Assembly: GCF_963576615.1 (NCBI RefSeq)
Contig: NC_088708.1
Location: 48,533,196 to 48,597,195 of the forward strand
Direction: 5' to 3'
Source: Watersipora subatra
Taxonomy: Eukaryota; Bryozoa; Gymnolaemata; Cheilostomatida; Watersiporidae
Length of the DNA: 64,000 nt
The position numbers and the translations under genes are program-made. Under the pieces are notes generated by a model. That model was not told the origin of the DNA. It was given only the letters and a program-made list of their open reading frames with translations, and did no database searches. This document shows, piece after piece, positions 38,201 through 48,300 of this stretch (positions within the stretch are counted from its first letter, which is position 1; each line of letters opens with the position of its first letter).

Positions 38201-41197
38201 GAGGCAGGATAATGCGATTGACAATCTACCATATCCAGGATCGAGACTTTGGTTTCTACAAGTGCTCCGCCTCTAATACTAAAGGAAGAGCTGAAGAATA
38301 TATGGAGCTTAGTGAGTATTGTACATATGTATATAAATGGCTTCATGGATTGGTTGACAGGTTAGTCATACGACCTCACTGATTGGTTTACAGGGTATTC
38401 GTACACCTGATTGGTTGCTAGGGTAGTCATACATCTTCACTGTATGTTGACAAGGTTTTTGCATTTTCTTTACTTATTGGTTAGAAGAATAGCTGTGTGC
38501 TTCACTGATTGGTTGACAGACTAGTTGCTCACCTTCACTGATTGGTTGATAGGATAGTCTATGCTTTCAGTGAGCGCTTGATATGGTAGTTATACACTTT
38601 CCTTAATTGGTTAATAAGATAGTGGTGCCCTTTTCCTGATTGGCTGATAGGATAGTTTACCCTAGTACTGGGCACGGGTGATAAAACTCGTTAAACTTGG
38701 TTTATCTTCTCTCGAGTCTCGGGTAATAGACATTTTGAGCATTTCGATCTTGCGGGTTCGGGTTTTGACTTGCGAGTTCGGGTTTTGGTACACGAATCCG
38801 TCGAGTAGAGTGGACAAAAACTCGGTCTATTGCGCTCTGCTCTCTAAACGCTGTCTACGAACCCATCTGTTAACGCTGTGAGCCCGAGTATCTGTCGGTA
38901 GAAAATAGTAAGAAATCATGAATAAATGGAATAAAATTATAACTTTAAGATATGTCTGGCATTTGGAAATTTTAGACATAAAACCCGCATCAACAAACCC
39001 TATACCCACAAAACTTGTTGGTCAAAAAGTACTCGTGCCAAGCACTACCATCTACCTGATACTCAAAAAACCCGAACGGAAAAGGGCAAGTCTAAACTTG
39101 TTGACCAAGAAGTACTCCTGCCCAGCACTAGTTTACACCTTCACTGATTAGTTGATAGGATAGTCAGGCATTTTCCTTGATTGGTTGATAGGATAGTTAT
39201 GCACATTTCCTAATTGGTTGATAGGATAGTTATGAACTTTCTCTAATTGGTCGATAGGATAGTTATGCACTTTTTCTGATTGGTTGATAAGATAGTTATG
39301 CATTTTGCCCGATTGGATAGATTTGGCTAGCTTCTCTTAATATAGTTATTTATATACGGTATATAAATCTCAGTGTTTGTCTTTTTGTTAAACTCTGTGT
39401 ACAGTTATAGCAATTAAACCTATCAATGAAAAATTTGTAAAACACTGGATTTGATCTCGGGACCTCCAGATCCAGATGCAACAAATTTAACCATTAAGCA
39501 ACACAAATTACTATGGGTTACAGGGTTATGGGTGAATAGTCATTACATTGGTTAAGATACTTATGCTTAAAGCGCTTGCTTGGGTTTAATAACTAGCACG
39601 CGTAACGATTGTTAAGCTGGCCCAAAACGCTGGTATTGTTTTAGTAAAGATTTTAGTAAAGATCTAGCTTTCCAGGTAAGTTACTCAAACTCATTTGGAA
39701 ATTACTCTATTTCCGTGCAACACCAGGCATTTGGCTAGTTTGCTATAAAGTACATAAAATGGAAATAGCAACCACTCTTCACTCTCACATCTACAAAGTG
39801 TTTTATTGCTAGCAAGGTTATAAAAGAACTAAAAATATGATTTACCTTCTTTGTTAGACAATCCTATGATTTACTGTTATTATTATTAGTTACTGACATA
39901 AATGAACAGAAGTAAGTCTTCAACACTTGGGCTGTAGTCACTAAAATATACAAATACAGTTCCACGTGCTAGCATATAAATATTTACTAGTTTCTGGTAT
40001 CTGTAAATACAATTGTGGTGTACTTGGTAAATGAATATCATAGACAGATAGAGAACTTACAATTGAAGAGACAAGCTTTGGAATAACATACGCAAATCTG
40101 TACCATAATAAGAACTGTGTACTTTTGTCTGTTCAAGTTAGGAAAATAGTGCTTTCAACAGGATTCAAACTCTTGGCTTTCGGCTTGGTAGACTACCACT
40201 ACCTGCATCAATTGACCACTTTTAGTTCCAGCAGACGAACCTGCGTAAAACCTCCTTTCGCGTAAAGTCTACTTAATATAAAGAGTTTATGTAGAGTCTT
40301 CGCTTCGTACTACATGTATGTAAAAAATTCCAGATAACGTAAAGAATTTACGTGAAGTTTTCGCTTCGTACTACGTAAAAAATTCAATATAACGTAAAGT
40401 GTCAAGTCGGTGCAAGTTCTCAAATTCGATTCGAATAAGTTAACCTTGAAAATATAATTTTCTCTCTGATCACTCGGAATGAAAAACGATGTATGGGGTT
40501 ACCTCTATTGATGTATATATATATATGCATACTGGCATTACTTTATCCTTAGTGAGAGCAAGCAATTCCTTTTGAACTGAACGGCAAACAACATTCTTAG
40601 CAAAACCAAAGGATGAAGAGACATTGTGGTTCAGCATAACTGAGTTATACAGCTATAAGCCAGCATAGAGGGCACAAACTGTTTCCATTGTAACTCTACA
40701 AGGGAAATAAGAAAGCAATGATAGAGAAATATGCATAGCTGAAAGCTTGACTTCATCGATAAGAATTGATGACAGTTCATGGTAGTTACAGGAGTTTTAG
40801 GGGGAATAACTGAGACTACCAATTTAAAATGAGCAGCATGCATAGACAGGGAAATCTGTCACAGAAATAAACCTTAAAATCTTGAGACTCTCATATTCAC
40901 ATGCAAGAACATAAGTGATCCCAGTATTACCAATGATTGAGCCAACAAATGTTCAGTACCACTGCTACTGCTAATATTATGATTCATACTATAACTGCTA
41001 CTACACACTAGCTTTACTACTACTACTGCTACTACTACTACTACTATTACTGCTACTACTACTACTATTACTGCTGCTACTACTACTACTACTACTACTA
41101 CCACTACTATTACTACTACTACTGCTATTACTACTACTACTATTACAATTACTACTACTACCACCACTACTATTACTAATACTACTGCTACTGCTCT

Positions 41198-41245
<48 letters not shown>

Positions 41246-41578
41246 TACTATTACTACTACTACTACTGATATTACTACTACTACTGCTATTACTACTACT
41301 ACTACTACTACTGCTATTACTACTACTACTACTATTACTACTACTATTACTACTACTACTACTACTACTACTACTGCTATTACTACTACTACTACTATTA
41401 CTATTACTACTACTACTGCTATTACTACTACGACTACTACTACTACTGCTAATACTGCTACTACTACTATTACTAGTACTATTACTACTACTACTATTAC
41501 TATTACTAATACTACTACTACTGCTCTTACTACTACTACTACTACCACCACTACTATTACTACTACTACTACTGCTAT

Positions 41579-41635
<57 letters not shown>

Positions 41636-43917
41636 ATTAGCTATTATCTCTCCTGATTATTTGTATAAATGTCTATGCAATACCTATAATAATTAATGTA
41701 CAATCAATGATATACAGCCCCCACATGGGGGCTGTATAACATTGGTACAATACATCAACTTGTCATGTCTTTGTTACAGTTAATCAAGCTATGTTGAAGA
41801 AACTCCCAGCTCTTTGGCCTTATGACACGTCTACCTCTGCTTCTCCATACTTTACAGATTTTGCTCTCAAACCGAGTTACACTTGTAAGTAGCGCCTTTT
41901 TGTTCCTTACCTTCTGGGATAACTAGAGGTTTATACTAGTCCTACTGACTAATTGAATTAACTAACTCTATGTACTAGTAGTTCTGATCTGAAGTATAAA
42001 ACTAATTACACTGTATCTTAGTACTACTGATATGCATAACTAATTTACGCTATACGTAAATTAGTAAATTCAATTAGTAGTTCTGACTAATTGAACTAGC
42101 TCACTCTAGATAATGGCTGTACTGACTTATAAAACTAACTTTTTGATATATTGGTATTATTGACTAATAGAACTAACTTACTATATACATGTATTAGTAC
42201 TACTGACTAATAGAACTAACTTTCCATATATTAGTACTACGGACTAATAGAACTAACTTTCCATATATTAGTACTATTGACTAATAGAACTAACTTTCTA
42301 TATATTAGTACTATTGACTAATAGAACTAACTTTCCTTATATTAGTACTATTGACTAATAGAACTAACTTTCTATATATACATATTAGTAGTACTAGCAT
42401 ATATAACTAATTTACTCTATATATCAGTACTAATCTCTAAAGAATCTCTATTGATGACCTTTACCTACAACTCATATAACTCATACAACTCATATAACTC
42501 ATATAACTCATACAACTCATATAACTCATACAACTCATACAACTCATGCAACTCATACAACTCATACAACTCATACAACTCATACAACTCATACAACTCA
42601 TAGAAATATGGTTGCTAGCAATTTCTTTTATGGACTATTTGTCTGCTGGTTTAAGCTTCACTGTATGCATAGGAAAGTTCTTTTGAAATGGCAAAGTCAA
42701 TGTAATAAGTAATAAGTCAGAAGCCAAAGTATTACATTACGGAACAAATTATCTATAGAGCTACCTAACATTTTAGGTATAAAACTACTCATCAGTCCAT
42801 GTATAAAAACATATTTGAAACCGTCTATCAGTCTGTCTAGAAACGCCTATGAAATGATCTGTCAGTCTTTCTATACAAATAGCTATAAAATAAAAACATT
42901 CACGGTATGTTTTATCAGTTTATTTATAAAAGTCTATCAACTGATATATTAATATATCTATAAAAACATCTAGTGATGATCTATGAGGTTTGGTATAAAA
43001 ACATATCCAATGGTCTATCAGTTTAGCCTTGAAAGTATCCACTAAGTGTTTTATAAATCTTTGTACATCATCGCATTGCTTGCTCATTTTAATCTTACTT
43101 ATCAGCGATGCTTTCAGGTATTTTAACAAAATTGTTTTTAACTGAACTTAAACTTTCATCTTACTTAATTTTAATAAATTTGTTATATATCTTTTTAATA
43201 TTATCTACAATACTATTTATTAGCCTTTCTTGCTTTCAGAGTTCATCAAACCCAGCTTAATATTTATTTTTCTGTTTGGAAAATCGGTAACAACATAATT
43301 ATTTTTATATCTTATTATCCAATACATATGAAAACATGATTTTTACAGTCTATAGTAGAAACTGAAAGGGAGAGTCCATAAATTAAATAGTCTCATATAT
43401 TTTGGTTATATGTTTTCATAGCCAACGCATTTAAATTTATTCATTTTCAATGTGGCCATATGTTCAAAATAGGTTATTGTTTGCCTCTTCAGAATAAGTT
43501 GCATAACCCTTCGAATAGCTTGAGAATTTAGCGATGACATCATCAACAGGTTTTGAAGCTGATGGTATGTCCACAAGGCTTCAGTTTACTTACTTCTCTG
43601 AATATCAGAGTCGGGAGAACAATTATGATAATCTTCTCTTATAATAATCTAATAATCTTATAATCTGATAATGGTCTCACCTTGAGACATTCTCTTCCTT
43701 TATTTTTGGCTGATTGCATTCATATGGTATTTAGGGAAATTGCTCACAGATCTGTAACTCTGCACTTAATGTTTGTATAGCTCCCAGACGCCCTTCCAGA
43801 GCACCGAGACCTGGTGCACCACTGCCAAGCCCTGTATCAAGTGTCAGCTGTGTTGGAGTTATCCTCTCTAAATCACTTCTCATCTTGCATGTAGTTGTTG
43901 TATGTTTATTTCTATGA
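20076..43917 (+). CDS. Lachesin/IgLON-like GPI-anchored cell adhesion protein, 9 coding exons
   Basis: Exons: 20076-20214, 20446-20555, 24528-24729, 27686-27835, 34051-34185, 35419-35597, 38188-38311, 41780-41884, 43781-43917. They total 1281 nt, 426 residues plus TGA, and all phases close. Residues 1-23 form a signal peptide (MACFYKMIWLISLLLWTLQF...). Three Ig domains follow with cysteine pairs C74-C133, C176-C226 and C269-C331 and tryptophans in VAWMDK, YKWSV and MYWTKDG. Domain 1 has the lachesin-like W-L-I-V/GGQYRC pattern; domain 3 ends FGFYKCSASNTKG. Several N-glycosylation sites (NIT, NVS, NSS, NVT, NAS) are present. The C-terminal 21 residues are hydrophobic after a Ser-rich stretch, as in GPI-anchor signals. 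This is the architecture of lachesin, neurotrimin and LSAMP: extracellular homophilic/heterophilic adhesion, often neural. The exact orthologue is not assignable. Confidence 0.85.
20446..20555 (+). CDS. Ig gene exon 2 (Ig1 first half)
   Basis: Holds the first cysteine of Ig1 in GGEVILPCSMV. The acceptor gctgttgacag fits the phase of exon 1. The frame is also open upstream and would read MIFICAVLLTVMNKAAS from an ATG at 20415. Confidence 0.8.
21615..21646. repeat. AT palindrome in Ig gene intron 2
   Basis: A 32-bp perfect A/T palindrome centred near 21630. It may extrude as a cruciform; function unknown. Confidence 0.7.
22083..22977. mobile_element. MITE with about 160-bp terminal inverted repeats
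   Basis: Starts ggttgacttgcaacaaaa and ends with the inverse, ttttgttacaagtcaacc. The inverted arms extend over about 22083-22240 and 22815-22977. The right part is the same family as 8920-9505. No transposase is encoded. I saw no clear target duplication. Lies in intron 2 of the Ig gene. Confidence 0.75.
22979..23210 (+). mobile_element. tRNA-derived SINE
   Basis: A tRNA-like head with an A-box region (tagtggctagtgcgctgg) and B box ggtttgaatcc, followed by a non-tRNA body that ends ...ggggaaagccgaaagaaaatg. That body is typical of invertebrate SINEs. It directly abuts the MITE end. Inferred to be transcribed by RNA polymerase III when active. Confidence 0.6.
23885..24035 (+). mobile_element. 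Second tRNA-derived SINE, different family
   Basis: tRNA-like head: A box gtagtggtagtgtgc and B box ggtttgatttcc about 40 bases later. Body ends gacacggctcttattatagt. The B box departs from GGTTCRANNCC, so it is probably an old, inactive copy and not a functional tRNA gene. Confidence 0.55.
24528..24729 (+). CDS. Ig gene exon 3 (Ig1 second half)
   Basis: VAWMDK (core Trp) through WNLQIKNVS and GGQYRC, closing Ig1 at C133. Acceptor acaacag, donor ttaca|gtatgt, phase 1. Confidence 0.88.
25361..25452. repeat. CT-rich low-complexity tract
   Basis: Runs of CTCTCC/CTTTCT, partly palindromic with a GAGAGA block at 25386-25399. Reading frames here are artefacts of composition. Confidence 0.8.
27686..27835 (+). 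CDS. Ig gene exon 4 (Ig2 first half)
   Basis: Starts PPKIDRV after acceptor tttttcag. Contains VTLICNASGYPQPKYKWSV with the first Cys and the core Trp. Phase 1 at both ends. Confidence 0.87.
27869..28330 (+). repeat. Local direct duplication in intron 4
   Basis: Blocks at about 27868-28005 and 28195-28320 are diverged direct copies (shared tattctatatca and ggtttctgtaa-like runs), and gagttgtctgaccatg occurs at 27866 and 28020. It begins just after exon 4 and adds no coding sequence. Confidence 0.6.
28331..31228. other. Intron 4 of the Ig gene, no further feature
   Basis: AT-rich. A possible mini-exon at 30533 (after gatatag) was tested and rejected because its phase does not fit exon 5. Confidence 0.5.
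31229..31634 (+). mobile_element. Non-autonomous Helitron, 406 bp
   Basis: 5' end A|TCTATATATATATTTCTC. The 3' end has a GC-rich hairpin region (cctgggaagcaatgccggg), then CTAG at 31631-31634. Host A before and T after, as for Helitron insertion. The interior has an antisense tRNA-like stretch. Abuts the next Helitron. Confidence 0.65.
31635..32941 (+). mobile_element. Helitron-like element directly abutting the previous one
   Basis: Begins TCTGTATATATATTTC immediately after the CTAG of the first element, with no host base between. The tRNA-like B-box motif ggattcaaactc lies at about 31718. The 3' end is provisionally CTAG at 32938-32941 before a T. Whether 1.3 kb is one element or two is not certain. 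Confidence 0.45.
34051..34185 (+). CDS. Ig gene exon 5 (Ig2 second half)
   Basis: EDIYICTADNGYGAG closes Ig2 at C226, and the exon ends QISVKVT. Of the three frames only this one both matches the Ig motif and fits the phase-1 junctions. Donor acat|gtaagt. Confidence 0.85.
35419..35597 (+). CDS. Ig gene exon 6 (Ig3 first half)
   Basis: FPPNISLPNKK, then TVLSCEVDAFP and MYWTKDG. Acceptor ttttcaag, donor GAG|gtatgt, phase 0. Confidence 0.88.
36357..36710. repeat. Degenerate minisatellite in intron 6
   Basis: About ten diverged copies of a roughly 35-bp unit centred on gcacttgtctagtcttgac. The copies vary in length and sequence, so it is older than the 37-bp cyclin B array. Confidence 0.75.
37386..37862. 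repeat. Purine-rich (GA)n/(GGGA)n tract, about 480 bp
   Basis: Almost pure A/G on the + strand in intron 6. Long Ser/Leu/Pro or Arg/Glu frames across it on both strands are composition artefacts. Such tracts can form triplex DNA. Confidence 0.9.
38188..38311 (+). CDS. Ig gene exon 7 (Ig3 second half)
   Basis: MRLTIYHIQDRDFGFYKC closes Ig3 at C331, then SASNTKGRAEEYMEL. Acceptor tttttag, donor gctta|gtgagt, phase 1. Confidence 0.9.
38330..39320. repeat. 33-bp minisatellite, split by a hAT-like insertion
   Basis: Copies of a roughly 33-bp unit (core tgattggttgataggatagt) run from 38330 to 38662 and resume from 39139 to 39320. The intervening 468 bp is a separate element. Confidence 0.8.
38663..39130. 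mobile_element. hAT-like MITE inserted in the minisatellite
   Basis: Left end TAGTACTGGGCACGGG, right end CTGCCCAGCACTA (inverted, imperfect). Flanked by an 8-bp near-duplication: gtttaccc on the left, gtttacac on the right. 8-bp target duplications are the hAT hallmark. Non-coding. Confidence 0.65.
39340..39738 (+). mobile_element. Non-autonomous Helitron, about 400 bp
   Basis: The 3' end has gtgcaacaccaggcat, then CTAG at 39735-39738 before T. A 5' block atataaatctcagtgtttgt and an antisense tRNA-like stretch (ggatttgatctc) lie near 39365-39455. The exact 5' TC is unclear. Confidence 0.55.
40258..40430 (-). repeat. Dispersed repeat, inverse of part of the cyclin B intron 5 element
   Basis: Contains two diverged tandem copies of a roughly 65-bp block (cttcgcttcgtactac). 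Its reverse complement matches 16225-16330. Probably an internal fragment of the TIR family at 15492-16356. Confidence 0.5.
40984..41637. repeat. Trinucleotide (ACT/TAC)n array, about 650 bp
   Basis: Long run of ACT/TAC triplets with interspersed GCT, ATT and ACC, ending about 140 bp before exon 8. A poly-Val/Ile frame on the minus strand is an artefact of the repeat. Confidence 0.95.
41711..41738. repeat. GC-rich hairpin 41 bp upstream of exon 8
   Basis: tatacagccccc, acat, then the exact inverse: a 12-bp stem with a 4-base loop between the ACT array and the acceptor of exon 8. It could hold the branch-point region in a structure. Confidence 0.75.
41780..41884 (+). CDS. Ig gene exon 8 (juxtamembrane linker)
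   Basis: 35 codons of linker after Ig3 (INQAMLKKLPALWPYDT...). Donor acactt|gtaagt, phase 1. If the donor is not used, the frame reads Cys-Lys-stop (TAG at 41890-41892). Confidence 0.75.
42140..42400. repeat. 37-bp tandem repeat in intron 8
   Basis: About six copies of a 37-bp unit (core ctaatagaactaactttc, preceded by tattagtacta). It is unrelated in sequence to the cyclin B array despite the same period. Confidence 0.8.
42469..42601. repeat. 9-bp tandem repeat (ACTCATAYA)n
   Basis: About 14 copies of actcatata/actcataca in intron 8. Confidence 0.9.
43781..43917 (+). CDS. Ig gene exon 9 (GPI-anchor signal) and stop
   Basis: Pro/Arg/Ser-rich linker, then SSVSCVGVILSKS and a hydrophobic end LLILHVVVVCLFL before TGA. 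Acceptor tttgtatag; its phase fits exon 8. A small-residue omega site is plausible at the Ser cluster at residues 401-404. Confidence 0.75.
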
Positions 43918-45119
43918 ATATTCCACTTTTTCTGTGCCAATTGATAGACTTATAGGAAAACTGGTCAATGAAATCTCTTAGCTAACCATGAAGGATATTT
44001 TGTCAAAGAAACAAGAAAGATGAATGTTATAAAACGGATGTTGTTGATATAAGCTGTAGGATGACTTGCGGTTTTAACTTTTATTCAGAAACTGTATCAT
44101 TTCCTATCTGATTGACAGAGGGTTTGGCTAGGATATTTTAGGTTAACGAGATATCACTGGCATAAAAGGATAGCATTTTGTCTTGCAGTAAACTGTGAAA
44201 GTGTCATCGACAAACTTATTTTATAACAGCAGTCTTGTTCTCACCACTTGTCTCTTGCTGCTGTTGTGTATTCGGTATTTTTAGATTTCACACTTGACTT
44301 CCACAATATCCTGATTGAGATGTACTTTTAAATCTTATACTCCTAGCATCGACGAGAGTAGATAATTCCTTCATTATTCTCGACTCTTACAAGCCTCTGA
44401 GTTATGGGTCTGCTAAAAGATAACTTCCTAACCTTAGCGTTTGAGTATTTCCAGCCTACACCAATCCATGCCTTTGAAACTACACTCAGTTTGTGTAAAC
44501 AGGTCTGGTCTAAAAACTACTTAAAAAATTGACTTGCTACCAACGCTCCTGTTTATCAAACTTGTCACCCTATTCCATGAACCGGTTCAAGGATGCATCC
44601 TATCGAAAGCTAATCATGAGAACTCCAAGTAAAGATGTACCTTTCATATATTTCAGTCACAAACATACTAATGAGTATAAACAGTTTGAATATTGTTTGG
44701 ATTAATTAATCTAAGCTATACATGTACTCAATTCAGTGCTGGTTTTATTACAGAAAGGATGTATGTTCATAAATATAATGTATTGTTACTTAACCAACTT
44801 CCTGTTTATTATTCAACGTGACACGTATAGCTCTCCTCTACGGAAACAATTCTTCATAAGCTTTACATAAACTTTCTAGCTTTAGAGTTTTCTTTTTGGT
44901 TTTCAAGTACAATATATCGTAAGTCGAATCTCATCGATACTTAAATTGAAGGAATCTAAAATAAGTATGATTTCTAGTGAACCCTAAGTTCAGCTTAGAC
45001 GATTGTCATGTATTTATAGTTTGTTAAGTGTATTGTTGCTATACGGTCTACCTGGGGTGAGCCACTAACTATTCTAGAACACCCTTTAAGTGAGATAGAT
45101 CTGGTTTATGCCCAAACAG
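43918..45119. other. 3' region of the Ig gene
   Basis: Presumably 3' UTR and downstream sequence. No AATAAA was noticed in the first few hundred bases after the stop, so the transcript end is undetermined. Confidence 0.4.
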
Positions 45120-45355
45120 CCAAATCACTATTGCGTATGTATAGTTTTTTTGGCATTGTAATTATAAACAATGATGTTTCTTGTTACATGCCGGAAGAAA
45201 AAAACGAAAAGATAGAAACCGGGAATTGAACAAACTTATTTTAAACATTGGTAATCTAATAGAGGAGTCAAGATAGTGAATTGAAAATTGTGGTAACAGA
45301 AAGTTCATAAACTAAAAAATACGATAGTGAATGTGATATGTTGGTGTAAAGAAAT
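45120..45355 (+). repeat. Dispersed repeat, copy A (see 57735-57990)
   Basis: Collinear with 57735-57990: shared order of a gtatgtata-like start, agata(a)aa...gaaa, gaattgaacaaa, gataatctaatag, gtaacagaaa and tagtgaatgt. No ends or coding capacity recognised. Confidence 0.6.
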
Positions 45356-48300
45356 AGAAAATAATATTTGTCATATATGTAAAAAGATACTAGTGAGATA
45401 ATCTATATGAAAAAAAGTGGTGGATGTCTTTGTCCTTTATAAGGCAGTTTCATCAAATCATGGTCGACAAATTGAAATTACAGTAGTTGGAAGAAATAGT
45501 AAAAATGATGTTGTTATTATCATTATTGTGATTGGAAGCGAGCTAAGGCATATTGACTCACAATGACTAAAATTTACAAACAAAACTTACAAATAAATTT
45601 ACAAAATAGAGTTCTGTGTTTTCTACACAGCTTGCTAAAAATTTAATAGAGTATCATGTCATATTGTCTTAATTCGGTGTAAGGCAATGAGTCTATATTG
45701 ATGTGCCTTCATTTCAAATTCTTCTTAGCTACATCTTCATGGTGGAGTCTAAGCTTTCCTTGATTTTGTTTCCCATTGTATCCATCGTTTTTTTGACGTC
45801 ATCAAGCCGTTTGCACATGCGCTCATTCACGAAAAAGGCCGCCATGTTTGTAAAAACCGATTGTTTTTATTTTATTTAATAGTACTTTTTGGTGTTGTTT
45901 CGATACTATAATAAAAATATTGCAAACAAAAGCATCGTTTTCAAACATTTATTGCAAAAGCTTCGTGTTTTTAATGATAAAATTGTCTATAAAGATGGCC
46001 GACAGCGATAAAATTACGTCACGAAAAAACGAAGGATTGTGGCAAATATAATAGCTGACTTGGAGCTGACTTTGCTTCATTTATTTTAAAACAGAGAAAA
46101 GCAATTAGTTGTATCATATTTCGGCATAGATATATAAACCTATGCATGGTTTATATATCTATGTATCTCGGTAACTATGTAACACATCATATCTATATGT
46201 AGGCCTACCTATATCAGGTAATGATCAACTGAATGATTCTGTAGGCATATCATATCTGTCAAATGGCATGCATAGCATTTTTATTGGTAAAAATCCCTTT
46301 TCATATTGTTATATCATCGCAACAAGCGCAATTTCTCTCTTGTAAGCAGATAAACTCAAACCAGCTTCATGGGAGACCAAAAAGGCTTTTCTTAGCTTTA
46401 ATAACTAGCACATTATGAAAGTGGTCTGCTATAACATAGCGGTCTGGCACAGCCCCATCGCTCATTCAGTCAGGAGTCACAAGTGAGAATATTCACTTAC
46501 TAAATATTGTAAAAGATCCGCGGCGACCATTTACTACTGCTCAAAGAACCGAACCACTTTGAGTATACATGGCAACCCATATATTTGTACAAATGTATAA
46601 ATATGTACAGTGTATCTATCTCAACAGACAGCTGCACGAAATGAGTCTCTCCTGTGCTCTGCCAACCTCTGCTTGTTGAGCTCACTTTACTGGGAAGGAC
46701 GACTAGGTGTTCGGTCGTTCTTTTTAGGGCCGTCCTGGTAGCAGGTCGGTCTTTCATCTGCCATCTTGGTAGCAGGTCGGTTCTTCATCAGGCTCGGTGG
46801 TTGGCCTGGCTGTCCTTATACCAGCCAATGGTAGGCAAGCTGTATTTCTGGTTGGGTTGAGAGCCGGCTTGGTTCCTACTTGCCTCAGTCCGGCGAGTTC
46901 TATTTGAGTCCCGAGCAGCTCAGAGGAGCCGAAGGCTTCTTCTTAGCCTCGGTATTGGTGGCTAGTCACGATGGCTCCTTGGTCTAAGACAGGGAGGGGT
47001 TACCGTCCGCCCCCACAATCTTGTCATTATTTTGTGAGTATTTTTATTTTATGACCTTTAATAAGTAATGAAAAGTTAACAGCTTAGACTTGATATGATG
47101 GTTTTCTTTATATCTGTCAGTTAGGTATGACTTGCTTTAGATCACAACTGATTGGGCCATATTGCTCACTTGTCAGCTATCCCATTGGTTAGCACTATTT
47201 AGTGTTTAAGAATGCTGCTGTTTAGGGCCTTCTAAATTCTCTTGCGCCCATTGTAGACGTTTGCTTTATGAAATTGTCATGTGATTAAATAAAAAATACA
47301 TTGCACAACTTTTTTTACCAGTTTATATCCCATAGTACTGACAAAAATATTTAACTGCTTCGCTACTTGGAAGCTGCAACTTTTTTGAGCAATTAGTACT
47401 GAGCATGGAGAGCAGACAATTCTTATGCTGTCACTCATCCGCGTACACTCTCTTATGGTTGACTGAGAACCTCGACGTATTTAAGTTATAAACTAGGAAC
47501 AGCAAGGCCTGCCTTATGCATTCAAACAGTTTGTTTTACCAGACGCATCTCTAGCTAATCATTTCACATTGCGTTAATGGAAATTTTTTTTATTAGCTTT
47601 AGATAATAAATCAAGAATTCTAAGCCGCTGTCGACAGAAGGCAGTGGCAGCATAAATGAATAATGATCATCTAGCTGCCACCCAGCACACTATGTATTAT
47701 ACTTTGGAATGCTTTAGCATCAGCATGATGAATAAAAACAGATGCGCTGCCAGATAGCTGCCAAGTGGTCAAAAGATGTATGTCACTGGAGTATATTCAT
47801 GCTGATATTACCCTCATCGACTGTTCCTTACTAATAAAAGTAAAAAGAAACACCTATGTAATGCCTAATACTTGAGTAGTGTTCATTTATGCACCAACCG
47901 ATGAGCCATGCCAAACCAGCAGCTTTTAATGAAATATGCATTGGGTCCAGCAGACCCACTGAGCCCTTGAAACCAACAAAATAGCAAGTTCTTGTTTTGC
48001 TCGAAGTTTCCACGGTAAGTTTCATCACGATATTCATATCCGTCCAGTGTTTAGTTTTTGTATTTGACATCAGCTAGTATTTCCATAGAAATTCTATTAT
48101 CAAGATATTTCCATAGAAATTCTGTCAGATAAATTTATTATCCATAACTTTGTAAAAACGATCTAGAAGCTATATCAAATAGCTGTTATTGACCTGTTTA
48201 CAAGTGTGAGTTCCAAAGGTCAAATGTGACCGGGGTAAGATTTTTAGAAACCAGTCCAAAGCCTTAGTTCATCTCTAAGCCATACTTGAGTTTGTTTGCT

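Noticed and set aside
40874-41551. 225-codon poly-Val/Ile frame on the minus strand
   Set aside because: It translates the ACT trinucleotide array and lies in intron 7 of the Ig gene.
42140-42400. Relationship between this 37-bp repeat and the cyclin B 37-bp array
   Set aside because: The period is the same but the unit sequences do not match, so it is coincidence.
44189-44300. Alternative last exon of the Ig gene after tcttgcag or aacagcag
   Set aside because: It reads to an early stop, or a Cys-rich tail ending in charged residues. The exon at 43781 fits phase and GPI-signal character better.
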